A stretch of DNA of 64,000 bases from Mobilicoccus massiliensis (GTDB taxonomy: Bacteria; Actinomycetota; Actinomycetes; Actinomycetales; Dermatophilaceae), in the NCBI RefSeq assembly GCF_000826525.2, contig NZ_LN651328.1, forward strand, positions 142,432 to 206,431. Reading direction: 5' to 3'. Within the stretch, counting starts at the first letter, position 1. Every line of letters starts with the position of its first letter. Below the pieces are notes generated by a model that saw only the letters and a list, made by a program, of their open reading frames with translations, did no database searches and was not told the origin of the DNA. Positions 8,367 to 16,814 of the stretch are shown here, piece by piece. Made by a program: the position numbers and the translations under genes.

Positions 8367-9437
8367 GTGGCCGAGATCGACGAGGAGCTTCGTCAGGCCC
8401 TGGCCGCCGTCGCTCCCGGCACCGAGTTGCGCGACGGCATCGAACGCATCCTGCGCGGTCGCACCGGCGCACTCATCGTGCTCGGGTACGACAAGGTCAT
8501 CGAGGACATCGCCACCGGCGGGTTCCCGCTCGACATCGAGTTCTCCGCCACCCGGCTGCGGGAGCTGGCCAAGATGGACGGCGCGGTCGTCGTCGACGGT
8601 CAGGTCTCTCGCATCGTGCGGGCCGCGACCCAACTCCTGCCCGACGCCTCGATCGAGACGAACGAATCCGGCACCCGCCACCGCACGGCCGAGCGGGTGT
8701 CGATCCAGTCGGGTTTTCCGGTGGTCTCGGTGAGCCAGTCGATGCAGATCGCCGCCCTCTACCTGGCCGGGCGCCGGCATGTGCTCGAGAACGCCGCCAC
8801 CATCATCAGCAAGGGCAACCAGGCCCTGCAGACCCTCGAGCGGTACAAGAACCGCCTCGACGAGGTCATGGGCACGCTCTCGGCCCTCGAGATCGAGGAT
8901 CTCGTCACCATCCGCGACGTGGCGGCCGTGCTGCAACGACTCGAGATGGTGCAGCGCATCCGCGACGAGATCTCCGGCTACGTCGTCGAACTCGGCACCG
9001 ACGGCCGGCTGCTCAGCCTGCAGCTCGCCGAGCTCACCAGCGGCATCGACCGCGACCGCGACCTCGTCATCCGCGACTACCTCAGCCCGATGTTCGAGCG
9101 CACGCCCGAGGACGTCATCGAGTCCCTCGGCTCGTTGTCGCAGACCGCGCTGCTCGACGTCGCCTCGGCCTCCGCTGCGCTCGGTTACTCGACCCTGCCC
9201 GAGACCCTCGACGAGTCCACGAGCCCCAACGGCTACCGGATCCTCTCGAAGGTCCCGCGCCTGCCCGGGGTCATCGTCGAGCGCCTCGTCGAGCACTTCG
9301 GAGGTCTGCAGCGCCTGCTCGCCGCCAACCTCGACGAGTTGCAGCGCGTCGACGGCGTCGGCGAGGGGCGTGCGCGCGCCGTGCGCGACGGGCTGTCCCG
9401 GCTCGCCGAGTCGAGCATCCTCGAGCGCTACGTCTGA
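8367..9437 (+). CDS. disA: DNA integrity scanning diadenylate cyclase DisA
   Basis: Makes cyclic di-AMP from two ATP while scanning DNA for lesions and branched structures. 356 residues with the three expected parts: N-terminal DAC domain with the catalytic DGA at residues 71-73 (KMDGAVVVDG) and RHRT at 104-107; a central helical linker; and a C-terminal RuvA-like helix-hairpin-helix domain (NLDELQRVDGVGEGRARAV). GTG start preceded by GAGGAGAG. Its place directly after radA matches the known radA-disA pair, in which RadA inhibits DisA in several species. Confidence 0.96.
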   Translation: MAEIDEELRQALAAVAPGTELRDGIERILRGRTGALIVLGYDKVIEDIATGGFPLDIEFSATRLRELAKMDGAVVVDGQVSRIVRAATQLLPDASIETNESGTRHRTAERVSIQSGFPVVSVSQSMQIAALYLAGRRHVLENAATIISKGNQALQTLERYKNRLDEVMGTLSALEIEDLVTIRDVAAVLQRLEMVQRIRDEISGYVVELGTDGRLLSLQLAELTSGIDRDRDLVIRDYLSPMFERTPEDVIESLGSLSQTALLDVASASAALGYSTLPETLDESTSPNGYRILSKVPRLPGVIVERLVEHFGGLQRLLAANLDELQRVDGVGEGRARAVRDGLSRLAESSILERYV

Positions 9438-9495
9438 GAGGCTGACAGCAGGCGTGGCCGCCGGCCGGGGTCGGGCTCTGGCAGACTCCCGCAGC

Positions 9496-10404
9496 GTGGC
9501 ACCGCTCTCCCCTGCTCCACCGGCCGTCGACGACCTGCATCGACGCATCCTCGACTGGTACTCCCGGGCCGGTCGAGACCTCCCGTGGCGGCGCGCCGGC
9601 TCCACCCCGTGGGGCGTGTTCGTCTCGGAGGTGATGAGCCAGCAGACCCCCGTCGCGCGCGTCGAACCGGCGTGGCTCGCGTGGATGGACCGCTGGCCCA
9701 CGCCGGCCGATCTCGCTGCGGACTCCCCGGGCGAGGCGGTGCGCCTGTGGAACCGGCTCGGCTATCCACGCCGAGCCCTCCGACTACGTGAGGCAGCGCA
9801 GGCGATGGTCGAGCGCCACGGCGGAGAGGTGCCGCGCGAGGTGGAGGCGCTGCTCGCGTTGCCGGGAGTCGGGGCCTACACGGCGGCCGCCGTCGCCGCG
9901 TTCGCCTTCGGCACGCGCAGCACCGTGGTCGACACGAACGTGCGCCGGGCCGAGGCCCGCCTGGTCACCGGCGTCGCGCTCCCTGCACCCACCCTGACCA
10001 GGGCGGAGACCGCTCTCGCCACCTCGCTGCTGCCCGCCGACGATGCCGACGCCGCGACCTGGAACGTCGCCGTCATGGAACTCGGCGCCCTCGTCTGCAC
10101 GGCGCGCGCACCGCGGTGCGCGGCCTGCCCCGTCGAGGACCTCTGCGTCTGGCGGGCCGCCGGGTCGCCCGCCTACGGCGGCCCGCCGCGTCGGGGCCAG
10201 TCCTGGGCCGGCACCGATCGGCAGGTGCGCGGGCGCATCCTCGCGCTGCTTCGCGAGTCGGCTCACCCTCTCTCGGCCGCCGACCTCGTGGCCGCCTGGC
10301 CCGACGACGACGCGAAACGTGCGCGCTGCCTCGCCGGTCTCATCGAGGACGGGCTCGTCGAGCCGGTTACCGACGGCCTCGAACAGTACCGACTGCCGGT
10401 CTGA
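9496..10404 (+). CDS. mutY: A/G-specific adenine glycosylase MutY
   Basis: Removes adenine mispaired with 8-oxoguanine. 302 residues. Features: catalytic Glu in VSEVMSQQTPVARVEP, helix-hairpin-helix ALLALPGVGAYTAAAVAAFA, catalytic Asp in TVVDTNVRRAEARL, and a [4Fe-4S] loop C-x6-C-x2-C-x5-C (VCTARAPRCAACPVEDLC). The C-terminal NUDIX-like 8-oxoG recognition domain of long MutY proteins is absent, as in many actinobacterial forms; a short winged-helix-like tail replaces it. GTG start chosen by alignment of the N-terminal DLHRRILDWY. Third gene of the radA-disA-mutY repair block. Confidence 0.93.
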   Translation: MAPLSPAPPAVDDLHRRILDWYSRAGRDLPWRRAGSTPWGVFVSEVMSQQTPVARVEPAWLAWMDRWPTPADLAADSPGEAVRLWNRLGYPRRALRLREAAQAMVERHGGEVPREVEALLALPGVGAYTAAAVAAFAFGTRSTVVDTNVRRAEARLVTGVALPAPTLTRAETALATSLLPADDADAATWNVAVMELGALVCTARAPRCAACPVEDLCVWRAAGSPAYGGPPRRGQSWAGTDRQVRGRILALLRESAHPLSAADLVAAWPDDDAKRARCLAGLIEDGLVEPVTDGLEQYRLPV

Positions 10405-10414
10405 CGCAAAGTCA

Positions 10415-10523
10415 CGCAACAAAGACCGGTCACGCGACCTCTCCGCGACGCGGCGACCGGCATCGCCCCAGGTCACAGGCGCGCCGCCTCGTACGACCGC
10501 GCGCGTGACCGGTCTTTCTTGCG
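10415..10523. repeat. Palindromic repeat, ACAAAGACCGGTCA family, copy 1
   Basis: Left arm 10415-10436 (CGCAACAAAGACCGGTCA...) is inverted at 10502-10523 with 21 of 22 bases matching, around a 65-bp GC-rich centre. A second copy lies at 45312-45430. It begins 11 bp after the mutY stop and may act as its terminator. The 10405-10621 interval holds no other gene. Confidence 0.88.
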
Positions 10524-10607
10524 CGAGTTCGGGGACGACCCGCCCAAGGCCCCGACGCCACCACGCCTCGTGGCGGCACAAAAGCACGACACGCGTCGCT
10601 CGTGAGT

Positions 10608-10613
10608 TAGGTT
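10608..10613 (+). promoter_or_regulatory. -10 box upstream of the ABC transporter operon
   Basis: TAGGTT ends 8 nt before the GTG of the first permease at 10622, with no ribosome site. The transcript is probably leaderless and covers all three ABC genes. Confidence 0.4.
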
Positions 10614-10621
10614 GAGCGACT

Positions 10622-11528
10622 GTGTCCAGTGCCGCGCCCACCCGCCCGCGCGAACACCAGCCCTCCTCTGCCGCCGCCCTGTTCGCGTTCGCCGCCTGGG
10701 TGCGGGTGTTCGTCGTTCGCGTTCGCCGCCTGGGTGCGGGTGTTCGTCGTGCTCGTGGTCGCGGGCTTCCGCCGCTTCACCGCCTACCGGCTCGCGGCTC
10801 TTGCGGGCGTCGTCGCGAACGTGACGTTCGGGTACATCCGCGGCGCGGTGCTGCTCGCGATCGCCGGCGCGGCGAGCGTTGCGGCGAGCGGCTATTCGGC
10901 CGACAGCCTGATGACCTACAACTGGCTCACGCAAGCGTCGATCGGCGCCCTGGCGATCTGGGGGACGAACGAGATCACCGAGCGAGTGCGCACCGGGGAC
11001 ATCGCGGTGGACCTCGCGCGCCCGTTGGATCTCATGACGACCTACCTCGCCCAGGACCTCGGCCGGGCGGGTGCCGCCGCGGTGCTCCGCGGACTCCCGA
11101 CCCTCGCCGTCGGTGCGCTCACCGTGGGTCTCGCTCTGCCCGCGGCCCCGAGCTCGTGGATTCTCGGCGTGGCCGCGGCGGTCACGGGGGTCGTCGTCTC
11201 GTTCCTCTCGCGCTTCCTTCTGCAGCTCACGTCGTTCTGGATCGTCGAGACCCGGGGACTTCAGACGCTCTACATGGTCGCCTCGGGCTTCTTCTCCGGG
11301 CTCGTCTTTCCACTCGCGCTCATGCCTTCGTGGCTGCAGACCCTCGCGGCCCTCACCCCGTTCCCGGCGATGTTGCAACTCCCGGTGGATGTCCTCTCCG
11401 GCCGCGTGACCGGCGTCGATGCATGGAACCATCTCGGCGTCCAGATGCTGTGGCTCGCGGGCCTCACGGTCGCCGGACGCCTGATGCTCGCTGCCGGCAC
11501 TCGCCGACTCGTCGTGCAAGGAGGCTGA
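10622..11528 (+). pseudogene. ABC-2 type permease, frameshifted by a 34-bp duplication
   Basis: First membrane subunit of an ABC-2 exporter (ABC2_membrane_6-like). From GTG 10622 the frame reads AALFAFAAWVRVFVV and then, in the second copy of a 34-bp tandem repeat, slips out of frame. The remainder in the correct frame (VLVVAGFRRFTAYRLAAL, IWGTNEITERVRTGDIAVDL, PLDLMTTYLAQDL) has about six hydrophobic segments. Deleting one 34-bp copy gives an intact 290-residue permease. A downstream in-frame ATG at 10629 yields a protein with an unrelated, cysteine-rich N-terminus, so a restart product is conceivable but unlikely to be normal. Confidence 0.88.
10681..10748. repeat. 34-bp tandem duplication inside the ABC permease gene
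   Basis: 10681-10714 is repeated exactly at 10715-10748 and the match continues two bases further. The unit encodes FAFAAWVRVFV. The length is the same as the duplication in the proline dehydrogenase gene and likewise breaks the frame. Confidence 0.96.
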
Positions 11529-11529
11529 C

Positions 11530-12351
11530 GTGACCGATCTCGCGCGCTCGGCCCGCGCCTACCGGGCGCTGCTCGCCTCACGAGTACGCAGCCAGAGCGT
11601 CTACACGACCTCCTTCGCGCTCGACGTCCTCGCGTCGGTGCTCACCGGCGCCGTCGAGTTCGCCGAGGTCTGGATCGTCTTTCACAACGTGCGCAGCCTC
11701 GGCGGATTGACGTTCCCCCAGATCTGCCTGCTGTTCGGCATCGCGCACGTCGGATTCTCGTTCTCGCAGGTGTTGTTCGGTCACGTCGACCGCATCACCC
11801 GCTACCTGCGCGCGGGCACGCTCGACGCGTTCTACCTGCGTCCGCTCTCGGTGCTGGGGCAACTCGTGACGAGCGAGGTCGCGCTGCGTCGCGTCGGGTG
11901 GGCCGCGCTCTCGGTCGTCGTCCTGGGATGGGCTCTCACCGCCGTCGACATCGCGTGGTCGCCGGCCACGGTGCTGCTGCTCGTGCTCGCGCTCATCTCG
12001 TCGATCGCCCTGTTCGGAGCCCTGTTCGTCGCGGCCGCCGGCCTGCAGTTCTTTCTCGTCGACGCCGAGGAGATGACCAACGCCTTCACCTACGGCGGGC
12101 GGTACGCCTCCCAGCAGCCGGCGTCGATCTTCGGTCCCGGGCTGATCGTGGCGTTCGTCTTCGCCGTGCCCGTCGCCTTCACCGGGTACGTGCCCATGCT
12201 CGGGCTGCTCGACCTGCCCGCGCCCGCCGCGTTGCCGTGGCTCGGCCCCCAGTTCGCCTGGGCGGCACCGCTCGTCGCCGTGTGGACGTGGGTGCTCGCG
12301 CTGGGGTGCTGGCGCCTCGGAACCCGTCACTACCAAGGAGGCGGCGGATGA
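11530..12351 (+). CDS. ABC-2 type permease
   Basis: Second membrane subunit of the exporter, 273 residues with about six membrane-spanning segments (for example DVLASVLTGAVEFAEVWIV, WSPATVLLLVLALISSIAL, FGALFVAAAGLQFFLV). The RITRYLRAGTLDAFYLRPLS stretch is the cytoplasmic coupling region typical of this permease group, which works as a heterodimer with a partner like the preceding gene. GTG start one base after the first permease's stop, preceded by AAGGAGG. The last codons overlap the start of the ATPase gene. Confidence 0.85.
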   Translation: MTDLARSARAYRALLASRVRSQSVYTTSFALDVLASVLTGAVEFAEVWIVFHNVRSLGGLTFPQICLLFGIAHVGFSFSQVLFGHVDRITRYLRAGTLDAFYLRPLSVLGQLVTSEVALRRVGWAALSVVVLGWALTAVDIAWSPATVLLLVLALISSIALFGALFVAAAGLQFFLVDAEEMTNAFTYGGRYASQQPASIFGPGLIVAFVFAVPVAFTGYVPMLGLLDLPAPAALPWLGPQFAWAAPLVAVWTWVLALGCWRLGTRHYQGGGG

Positions 12352-13352
12352 ACACCCCCGTCATCGAGAGCATCGCCCTCACCCGCGAGTTCACGGTGCG
12401 CCGGGCCGGAGCCCGGTTCGCCCGCCGCGTCGTGCGCGCCGTCGACGAGCTCACGTTCACCGTCGCCCGCGGCGAGGCCGTCGGATACATCGGCGCGAAC
12501 GGGGCGGGCAAGTCGACGACGATCAAGATGCTCGCGGGCATCCTCACCCCCACCTCGGGCGCCGTGCGCACGTGCGGTCTCGACCCGAGCCGGCAACGCC
12601 GTGACCTGGCCCGTCGTATCGGCGTCGTCTTCGGCCAGCGCAGCCAACTCTGGTGGGATCTGCCACTGCGCGACACCTACCCGATCCTCGCCGCCGTCCA
12701 CGGCCTCACCTCCGCCGACGAACACCGACGCACGGCCGAACTCGTCGAGGCGCTCGAACTCGGCGGATTTCTCGACACCCCGGTGCGGCAACTCTCCCTC
12801 GGCCAGCGGATGCGGGGCGAACTGGCCGCCGCGCTGCTGCACTCCCCCGAACTCGTCGTGCTCGACGAACCGACGATCGGCCTCGACGTGCTGAGCAAGG
12901 CGCGACTACGCGCGTTCCTGCGTACCGAACGCGAACGCCACGGCACGACACTCCTGCTCACGACCCACGACATGAGTGACATCGCCCACCTCTGCGACCG
13001 GGTGCTGCTCGTCGATTCAGGGCGGCTCGTCTATGACGGCGACCTGCCCTCGCTGGCCCGCTCGGTCGGGGCTCGGCGGATGCTCGTCGTCGATCTCGAA
13101 CTCCCGAAACCCGATTCGATCGCCCTCCGCGGCCCCGACGGCCGTGCGCTGGACGGTGTCGACCACCTGGGCTCGGAGGCCGACGGCCTGCGTCACCGGT
13201 TCGCCTTCGACGCCGAGCGGGTCTCCGCCGCCCGGCTGCTCGACGCGGTCTCCGCGCACGCCGAGGTGCGTGACCTGTCCATCGAGGAGCCCGACATCGA
13301 GGACGTCGTCCGGCACGTCTACCGGCAGGCGGCGTCACACGACGAGGCGTGA
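12348..13352 (+). CDS. ABC transporter ATP-binding protein
   Basis: Nucleotide-binding subunit that powers the two permeases. 334 residues: Walker A GYIGANGAGKSTTIKMLAG near residue 50, Q-loop VVFGQRSQLWWDLPL, signature QLSLGQRMRGELAAALLHSP, Walker B LVVLDEPTIGLD and H-loop LLTTHDM. A C-terminal ~90-residue extension resembles that of DrrA/NatA-type exporter ATPases. ATG overlaps the permease stop (ATGA) with AAGGAGG upstream, so translation is coupled. Substrate unknown; the W-rich Q-loop region is characteristic of this uncharacterised exporter subgroup. Loss of the first permease probably disables the system. Confidence 0.9.
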   Translation: MNTPVIESIALTREFTVRRAGARFARRVVRAVDELTFTVARGEAVGYIGANGAGKSTTIKMLAGILTPTSGAVRTCGLDPSRQRRDLARRIGVVFGQRSQLWWDLPLRDTYPILAAVHGLTSADEHRRTAELVEALELGGFLDTPVRQLSLGQRMRGELAAALLHSPELVVLDEPTIGLDVLSKARLRAFLRTERERHGTTLLLTTHDMSDIAHLCDRVLLVDSGRLVYDGDLPSLARSVGARRMLVVDLELPKPDSIALRGPDGRALDGVDHLGSEADGLRHRFAFDAERVSAARLLDAVSAHAEVRDLSIEEPDIEDVVRHVYRQAASHDEA

Positions 13353-13357
13353 CGCGG

Positions 13358-14185
13358 TCAGGGACGCGGGGCGCCCACTCGCCAGAATCCACTGGCCATG
13401 ACGGCGCGTCGTGACACGCCCCGCTGCTTGACGAGGTGACGCCGGCATGCGGCGATCGTGCCGGCCTCGGCACAGACCCACGCGTAGTCGATCGGCGCGA
13501 CGATCGCCTGTTCGAGCTCGGCGAGCAGCGCCGATCCGGGGGCGGAGTCACCGCGCAGAACCACCGGCACACCGGCAGCGACGACCTCGTCGTGGACGAA
13601 CTCGGCCGTCGGCACCTCGACGAGCGCGGTGAGAGCGCGATCGGGGTGGGCCTCGAGGATCGCGAGCAGGCCGGGCAGGCCGGTCTCGTCGGCGAGGAGT
13701 ACCTGATGGCCGCCTGCCGGTGCGCCCGCGTACAACGCCCCCTGCACTCGCACTCCGACCTCGTCGCCGGGCCGAACGGCGCGGGTCCACCGCGCCCCCG
13801 GCCCGTCGTGGGCGCTGTTGACGATGTCGATGTCGATCTGCGAACCGCGTTGGGCGCGAATGGTGTACCACCGCAGGTCTGGCCGCACGTCTTCGGGGAC
13901 GCGGGTGAGCTCACCGCGGGGGTTGTCGCCGGCCGGCGGCAGCTGCACCGGGACGCCCGGTCGCGGCATGAAGAGTCCGACGTACTCGTCGGCGCCGAGC
14001 CGCTCGAGCGTCTCGAGCTCGGGGGCGTCGAGTGTCACCCGCCGGAACATCGGCGACAGATCCCGCACGCCGGCCACCCGCGCGACGAACTGCGGACACG
14101 AGGTGCGCTTCGGCGGCACCGCCATCGTCGCCGACGCGACGGCGGAGTACGCCGCCACGACCCCACGCTCGAGCACCGACCCCAT
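13358..14185 (-). CDS. Siderophore-interacting protein (FAD/NAD(P)H ferric-siderophore reductase)
   Basis: Flavin reductase of the SIP/ViuB family that releases iron from imported ferric siderophores in the cytoplasm. 275 residues: N-terminal FAD-binding domain with the R-x-Y-T/S motif (RWYTIRAQ), followed by the SIP C-terminal NAD(P)H domain (HQVLLADETGLPGLLAILE, DYAWVCAEAGTIAACRRHL, ASGFWRVG). ATG preceded by GAAGGG. A near-consensus IdeR/DtxR box lies 22 bp upstream, so expression is very likely induced in iron starvation. It converges with the ABC ATPase, leaving only 5 bp between stops. Confidence 0.92.
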   Translation of the reverse strand: MGSVLERGVVAAYSAVASATMAVPPKRTSCPQFVARVAGVRDLSPMFRRVTLDAPELETLERLGADEYVGLFMPRPGVPVQLPPAGDNPRGELTRVPEDVRPDLRWYTIRAQRGSQIDIDIVNSAHDGPGARWTRAVRPGDEVGVRVQGALYAGAPAGGHQVLLADETGLPGLLAILEAHPDRALTALVEVPTAEFVHDEVVAAGVPVVLRGDSAPGSALLAELEQAIVAPIDYAWVCAEAGTIAACRRHLVKQRGVSRRAVMASGFWRVGAPRP

Positions 14186-14206
14186 GAACCGACCCTTCGT
14201 CGCAGA

Positions 14207-14225
14207 TTAGGTGCGCCTAACCTAA
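14207..14225 (-). promoter_or_regulatory. IdeR/DtxR-type iron box
   Basis: TTAGGTGCGCCTAACCTAA matches the 19-bp DtxR/IdeR consensus TTAGGTTAGGCTAACCTAA at 16 positions, including both outer half-sites. Located 22 bp before the siderophore-interacting protein start, where Fe-bound repressor would block transcription. Confidence 0.82.
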
Positions 14226-14264
14226 CACCGCGGCAGGCGGCCGGGACCGGCGTTTGCTCGGAGA

Positions 14265-14467
14265 GGGTGACGGACATCGACAGCGTGCTCGATCCGTGCA
14301 CGGGTTCGATACATCCGGCACGCCGTCGAAGACGTGCATCGAGAACTGAAGACGGACATCGAGACCCGAAGACGTGCATCGATGAGCGAAGGGGTGCATG
14401 GAGGGTCGGCGGGTCGTACGGAGAGCCGGAGGGGTGCACCGACCACGGAACGTGTGCCCGCCGTGCT
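14265..14467. repeat. Degenerate array of ~20-bp repeats (GAAGACGTGCATCGAGANCC)
   Basis: Seven consecutive 20-bp units from 14328 (at 14328, 14348, 14368, 14388, 14408, 14428, 14448); the first three differ at only a few positions and later ones decay. About three older units precede them (GACGGACATCGA recurs at 14269 and 14351). The array fills the 296-bp interval between the iron box and the ferredoxin-like gene; I find no gene in it. Confidence 0.85.
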
Positions 14468-14521
14468 CGCCGAGCGACCGTCGCACTGTTCGGCCGGCGC
14501 GAGGACTCGGGCGGTGTGTCG

Positions 14522-14983
14522 TCAGTCCTCGTGTTCCACCCGGACGCGGCGGGGCGGGGTGAAGGCGTGGATGGCGATGACGTCGGGTTCGTCGGCGATG
14601 CCCGGACCGCCCTCGTCGAGCCACGTGGACAGGGCGGCGCGCACGTCGGGATCGTGCGTGTCGCGCAACCAGCAGGGGCGCCCACCCGCTCGACGACCGG
14701 CGGGCGAGGGCTGGACGACGGTGACGCTGTCGCCCTCGCACACGTCGAAGCACTCGACGGATCGGGAGCGGACGTCGGCCCGCGTGCCCAGCCCCTCCAG
14801 CGGCACCCGACCGACGACCTCGTAGCCGTCACCGGCCCAGCACTCTCGGCACACGGTGATCCCCACCTGCGACGACTCCGCCGCCGCAGAGGTCTTGCGC
14901 CCGGAGGCTCGCCGGGTGCCCTGGTCGGTGGCAGCCTTCTGCTGCGCGGATTCCGCCGCCGCGGACTTCTTGCGCCGGCTCAC
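14522..14983 (-). CDS. Thioredoxin-like [2Fe-2S] ferredoxin-domain protein
   Basis: 153 residues. The N-terminal 40 are a charged linker with a doubled motif (KKSAAAESAQ and RKTSAAAESSQ). The rest resembles the actinobacterial (2Fe-2S) ferredoxin / CbiX-adjacent thioredoxin-like fold: ITVCRECWAGDGYEVVG, SVECFDVCEGDSVTVVQPS, GGRPCWLRDTHD and a C-terminal FTPPRRVRVE. Cysteines suitable for a cluster are Cys-x2-Cys early and Cys-x3-Cys in the middle. GTG start overlaps the stop of the acetyltransferase gene (GTGA), so the two are translationally coupled. Role is inferred to be electron transfer; partner unknown. Confidence 0.7.
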   Translation of the reverse strand: MSRRKKSAAAESAQQKAATDQGTRRASGRKTSAAAESSQVGITVCRECWAGDGYEVVGRVPLEGLGTRADVRSRSVECFDVCEGDSVTVVQPSPAGRRAGGRPCWLRDTHDPDVRAALSTWLDEGGPGIADEPDVIAIHAFTPPRRVRVEHED

Positions 14984-15540
14984 AGGATCTTCAGCATCCG
15001 GGTGTTGCCGAGGGTGTTCGGCTTGACGCGTTCGAGGTCGAGGAACTCGGCGACACCCTCGTCGTAGGAGCGCAACAGCTCGGCGTAGACCTCGTGCTCG
15101 ACGGGGATGCCCTCGATCTCGGCGAAGCCGTGGCGACCGAAGAACGCGGTCTCGAACGTCAGGCAGAACACCCGGGAGACGCCGAGGTCGCGGGCGTCGT
15201 CGAGCAGTCGTCGCAGGATGGCGGCGCCGACGCCGGTGCCCTTGTGGTCGGCGCGCACCGTGAGCGTGCGGACCTCCGCGAGGTCCTTCCACATCACGTG
15301 CAGGGCGCCGCACCCCACGACCTCGCCCGCGTCGTCGTGCACGACCCGGAACTCGGGAACGGTCTCGTAGTAGGCGACGCGTTCCTTGGCCAGCAGCACG
15401 CGCTTGCCGGCCTGGGGCTCGACGAGGGCACGGATGCCGTCGACGTCGCTGGTGCGGGCGGGGACGACCTCGATCATCGGGACAGTATGGCGAGGAGCCG
15501 TACCCGGCACGCGCCCCGGGGCGTCGGAGAGGGTGGTCAT
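14980..15540 (-). CDS. Amino-acid N-acetyltransferase (ArgA-like GNAT)
   Basis: GNAT protein resembling the short stand-alone glutamate N-acetyltransferase of actinobacteria (the mycobacterial Rv2747 type), which starts arginine synthesis. Acetyl-CoA loop [19 protein letters not shown] near residue 95-115 and the [14 protein letters not shown] signature of ArgA-type enzymes are clear; the C-terminal [14 protein letters not shown] is typical. The ATG at 15540 overlaps the nadE stop; an internal ATG at 15477 ([12 protein letters not shown]) starts closer to the conserved domain and could be the true start, giving 165 residues. Confidence 0.8.
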   Translation of the reverse strand: MTTLSDAPGRVPGTAPRHTVPMIEVVPARTSDVDGIRALVEPQAGKRVLLAKERVAYYETVPEFRVVHDDAGEVVGCGALHVMWKDLAEVRTLTVRADHKGTGVGAAILRRLLDDARDLGVSRVFCLTFETAFFGRHGFAEIEGIPVEHEVYAELLRSYDEGVAEFLDLERVKPNTLGNTRMLKIL

Positions 15541-16373
15541 GCGCGGCCCGGGGTGACCGGGAGCGCCCGCTTGTGCGCGGTGCGGTGGTACCAGCCGGTG
15601 ATGGTCGCCTCCGCCTCGGCGGAGACGTCCTCGCCCTCGAGGTAGTCGTCGATCTCGGCGTACGTCACGCCGAGCGCGACCTCGTCGGCGAGCAGAGGCC
15701 GGTCGGATTCGAGGTCGGCCGTGGGAACCTTGTCGACGACCTGGTCGGACCCACCGAGGTAGCGCGTGAGCTCACGCACCCGCCGCTTGGGCAGCCCGGT
15801 CAGCGGCGTGACGTCGCAGGCCCCGTCGCCGAACTTGGTGTAGAAGCCGACGACCGCCTCGGCCGCCTGGTCGGTGCCGACGACGAGCATTCCCCGGGCG
15901 CCCGCGACCGCGTACTGGGCGATCATGCGCTCGCGCGCCTTGACGTTGCCGCGGACGAAGTGGGCGTTGGCGGGCTCGGTCATGCCGGCACTCACGCACG
16001 CCTCCCACATCGCGTCACTGGCCGGTGCCACGTCGACGGTGAGCGTCTCGTCGGGGCGGATGAACTCGAGCGCGGCCCGGGCGTCGGACTCGTCGGCCTG
16101 CACCCCGTACGGCAGGCGCATGGCGACGAACCGCACGTCGGCCACGCCGTCCTCGTCGCGCACCCGCTCGACGGCGAGCTGGCACAACCGGCCTCCCAGG
16201 GTCGAGTCGACCCCGCCGCTGATGCCGAGCACGTATCCCTTGGTCTTCGTGCGTCGCAGGTAGTCGGCGAGAAAGCCGACCCGCTTCTCGACCTGCTCGG
16301 CCGGGTCGAACCGCTCGGGTGGGGTGACCTCGAGTTCGATCGCGATGCGTCGCTGCAGCTCTGGATCGTTCAT
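15537..16373 (-). CDS. nadE: Ammonia-dependent NAD(+) synthetase
   Basis: Converts deamido-NAD and ammonia to NAD using ATP. 278 residues, the short form without an amidase domain, close to the 275 of the E. coli/B. subtilis enzymes. PP-loop [20 protein letters not shown] near residue 50, [37 protein letters not shown] and [19 protein letters not shown] are family hallmarks. ATG with GGAGG spaced seven bases. The next two genes are overlapped or coupled downstream, forming a nadE-acetyltransferase-ferredoxin operon. Confidence 0.95.
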   Translation of the reverse strand: MNDPELQRRIAIELEVTPPERFDPAEQVEKRVGFLADYLRRTKTKGYVLGISGGVDSTLGGRLCQLAVERVRDEDGVADVRFVAMRLPYGVQADESDARAALEFIRPDETLTVDVAPASDAMWEACVSAGMTEPANAHFVRGNVKARERMIAQYAVAGARGMLVVGTDQAAEAVVGFYTKFGDGACDVTPLTGLPKRRVRELTRYLGGSDQVVDKVPTADLESDRPLLADEVALGVTYAEIDDYLEGEDVSAEAEATITGWYHRTAHKRALPVTPGRA

Positions 16374-16564
16374 CGGGCGCCTCCGTGGGTGACGGCGTGC
16401 TGTGGGCCTGGGGTGCTGTCGTTCCGGCCAGTCTAGAAGCGCCCTCCGGCAACCCTCCGCCTCATCTGTCACGTGCGCCTCGCACGTGACCGTTCCGCGG
16501 CGACGTCGAGCAGAAACCGCAGGTGGGCGGCCTGGTCCGACGCCACCCGTGCCGCGTCGGACGC

Positions 16565-16672
16565 GCACGAACTCTCGCGGACTCATGCCGGACTCTCGCG
16601 AACTCACGTGGCCTCCTGTGGGACTCGCGCGACTCCCGCGGTCTCCTGTTCGACTCCCGGGACGGGGCGCCG
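16565..16672. repeat. Degenerate GGACTCTCGCG repeats
   Basis: A stretch of about 108 bp in which GACTCTCGCG(G/A)ACTC-like words recur. Two ~31-bp units at about 16594 and 16625 share roughly two thirds of their bases. The 16374-16814 interval between nadE and clpC holds this, a long hairpin and a 9-bp repeat, and no gene I can support. Confidence 0.6.
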
Positions 16673-16685
16673 GCCCGCCGAACAC

Positions 16686-16726
16686 GACGAGGGGCCGGAG
16701 GACACGATGTCCTCCGGCCCCTCGTC
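16686..16726 (-). terminator. Long hairpin, probable terminator of clpC
   Basis: A 19-bp perfect inverted repeat (arms 16686-16704 and 16708-16726) with a 3-nt loop. It lies 88 bp past the clpC stop. There is no T-tract, as is common for actinobacterial terminators. Confidence 0.75.
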
Positions 16727-16731
16727 ACTCT

Positions 16732-16767
16732 GCGCACCCCGTGCACCCCGCGCACCCCGCGCACCCC
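16732..16767. repeat. Four tandem copies of GCGCACCCC
   Basis: Four 9-bp units in a row, one with a single change, between the clpC hairpin and the clpC stop codon region. A short VNTR candidate. Confidence 0.85.
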
Positions 16768-16814
16768 GGCCGACCCGATCACTCCAGCGAGCGCCGGCCG
16801 GCCGGGTCGGCGGG

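Noticed and set aside
10622..11528. Programmed ribosomal frameshift in the ABC permease
   Set aside because: The shift is explained exactly by one extra 34-bp tandem copy, and there is no slippery sequence.
14217..14753. Minus-strand open frame across the 20-bp repeat array
   Set aside because: It is in the wrong frame relative to the ferredoxin-like gene, and its repeat translation (SMHVFD, STSSG) shows no conserved motif.
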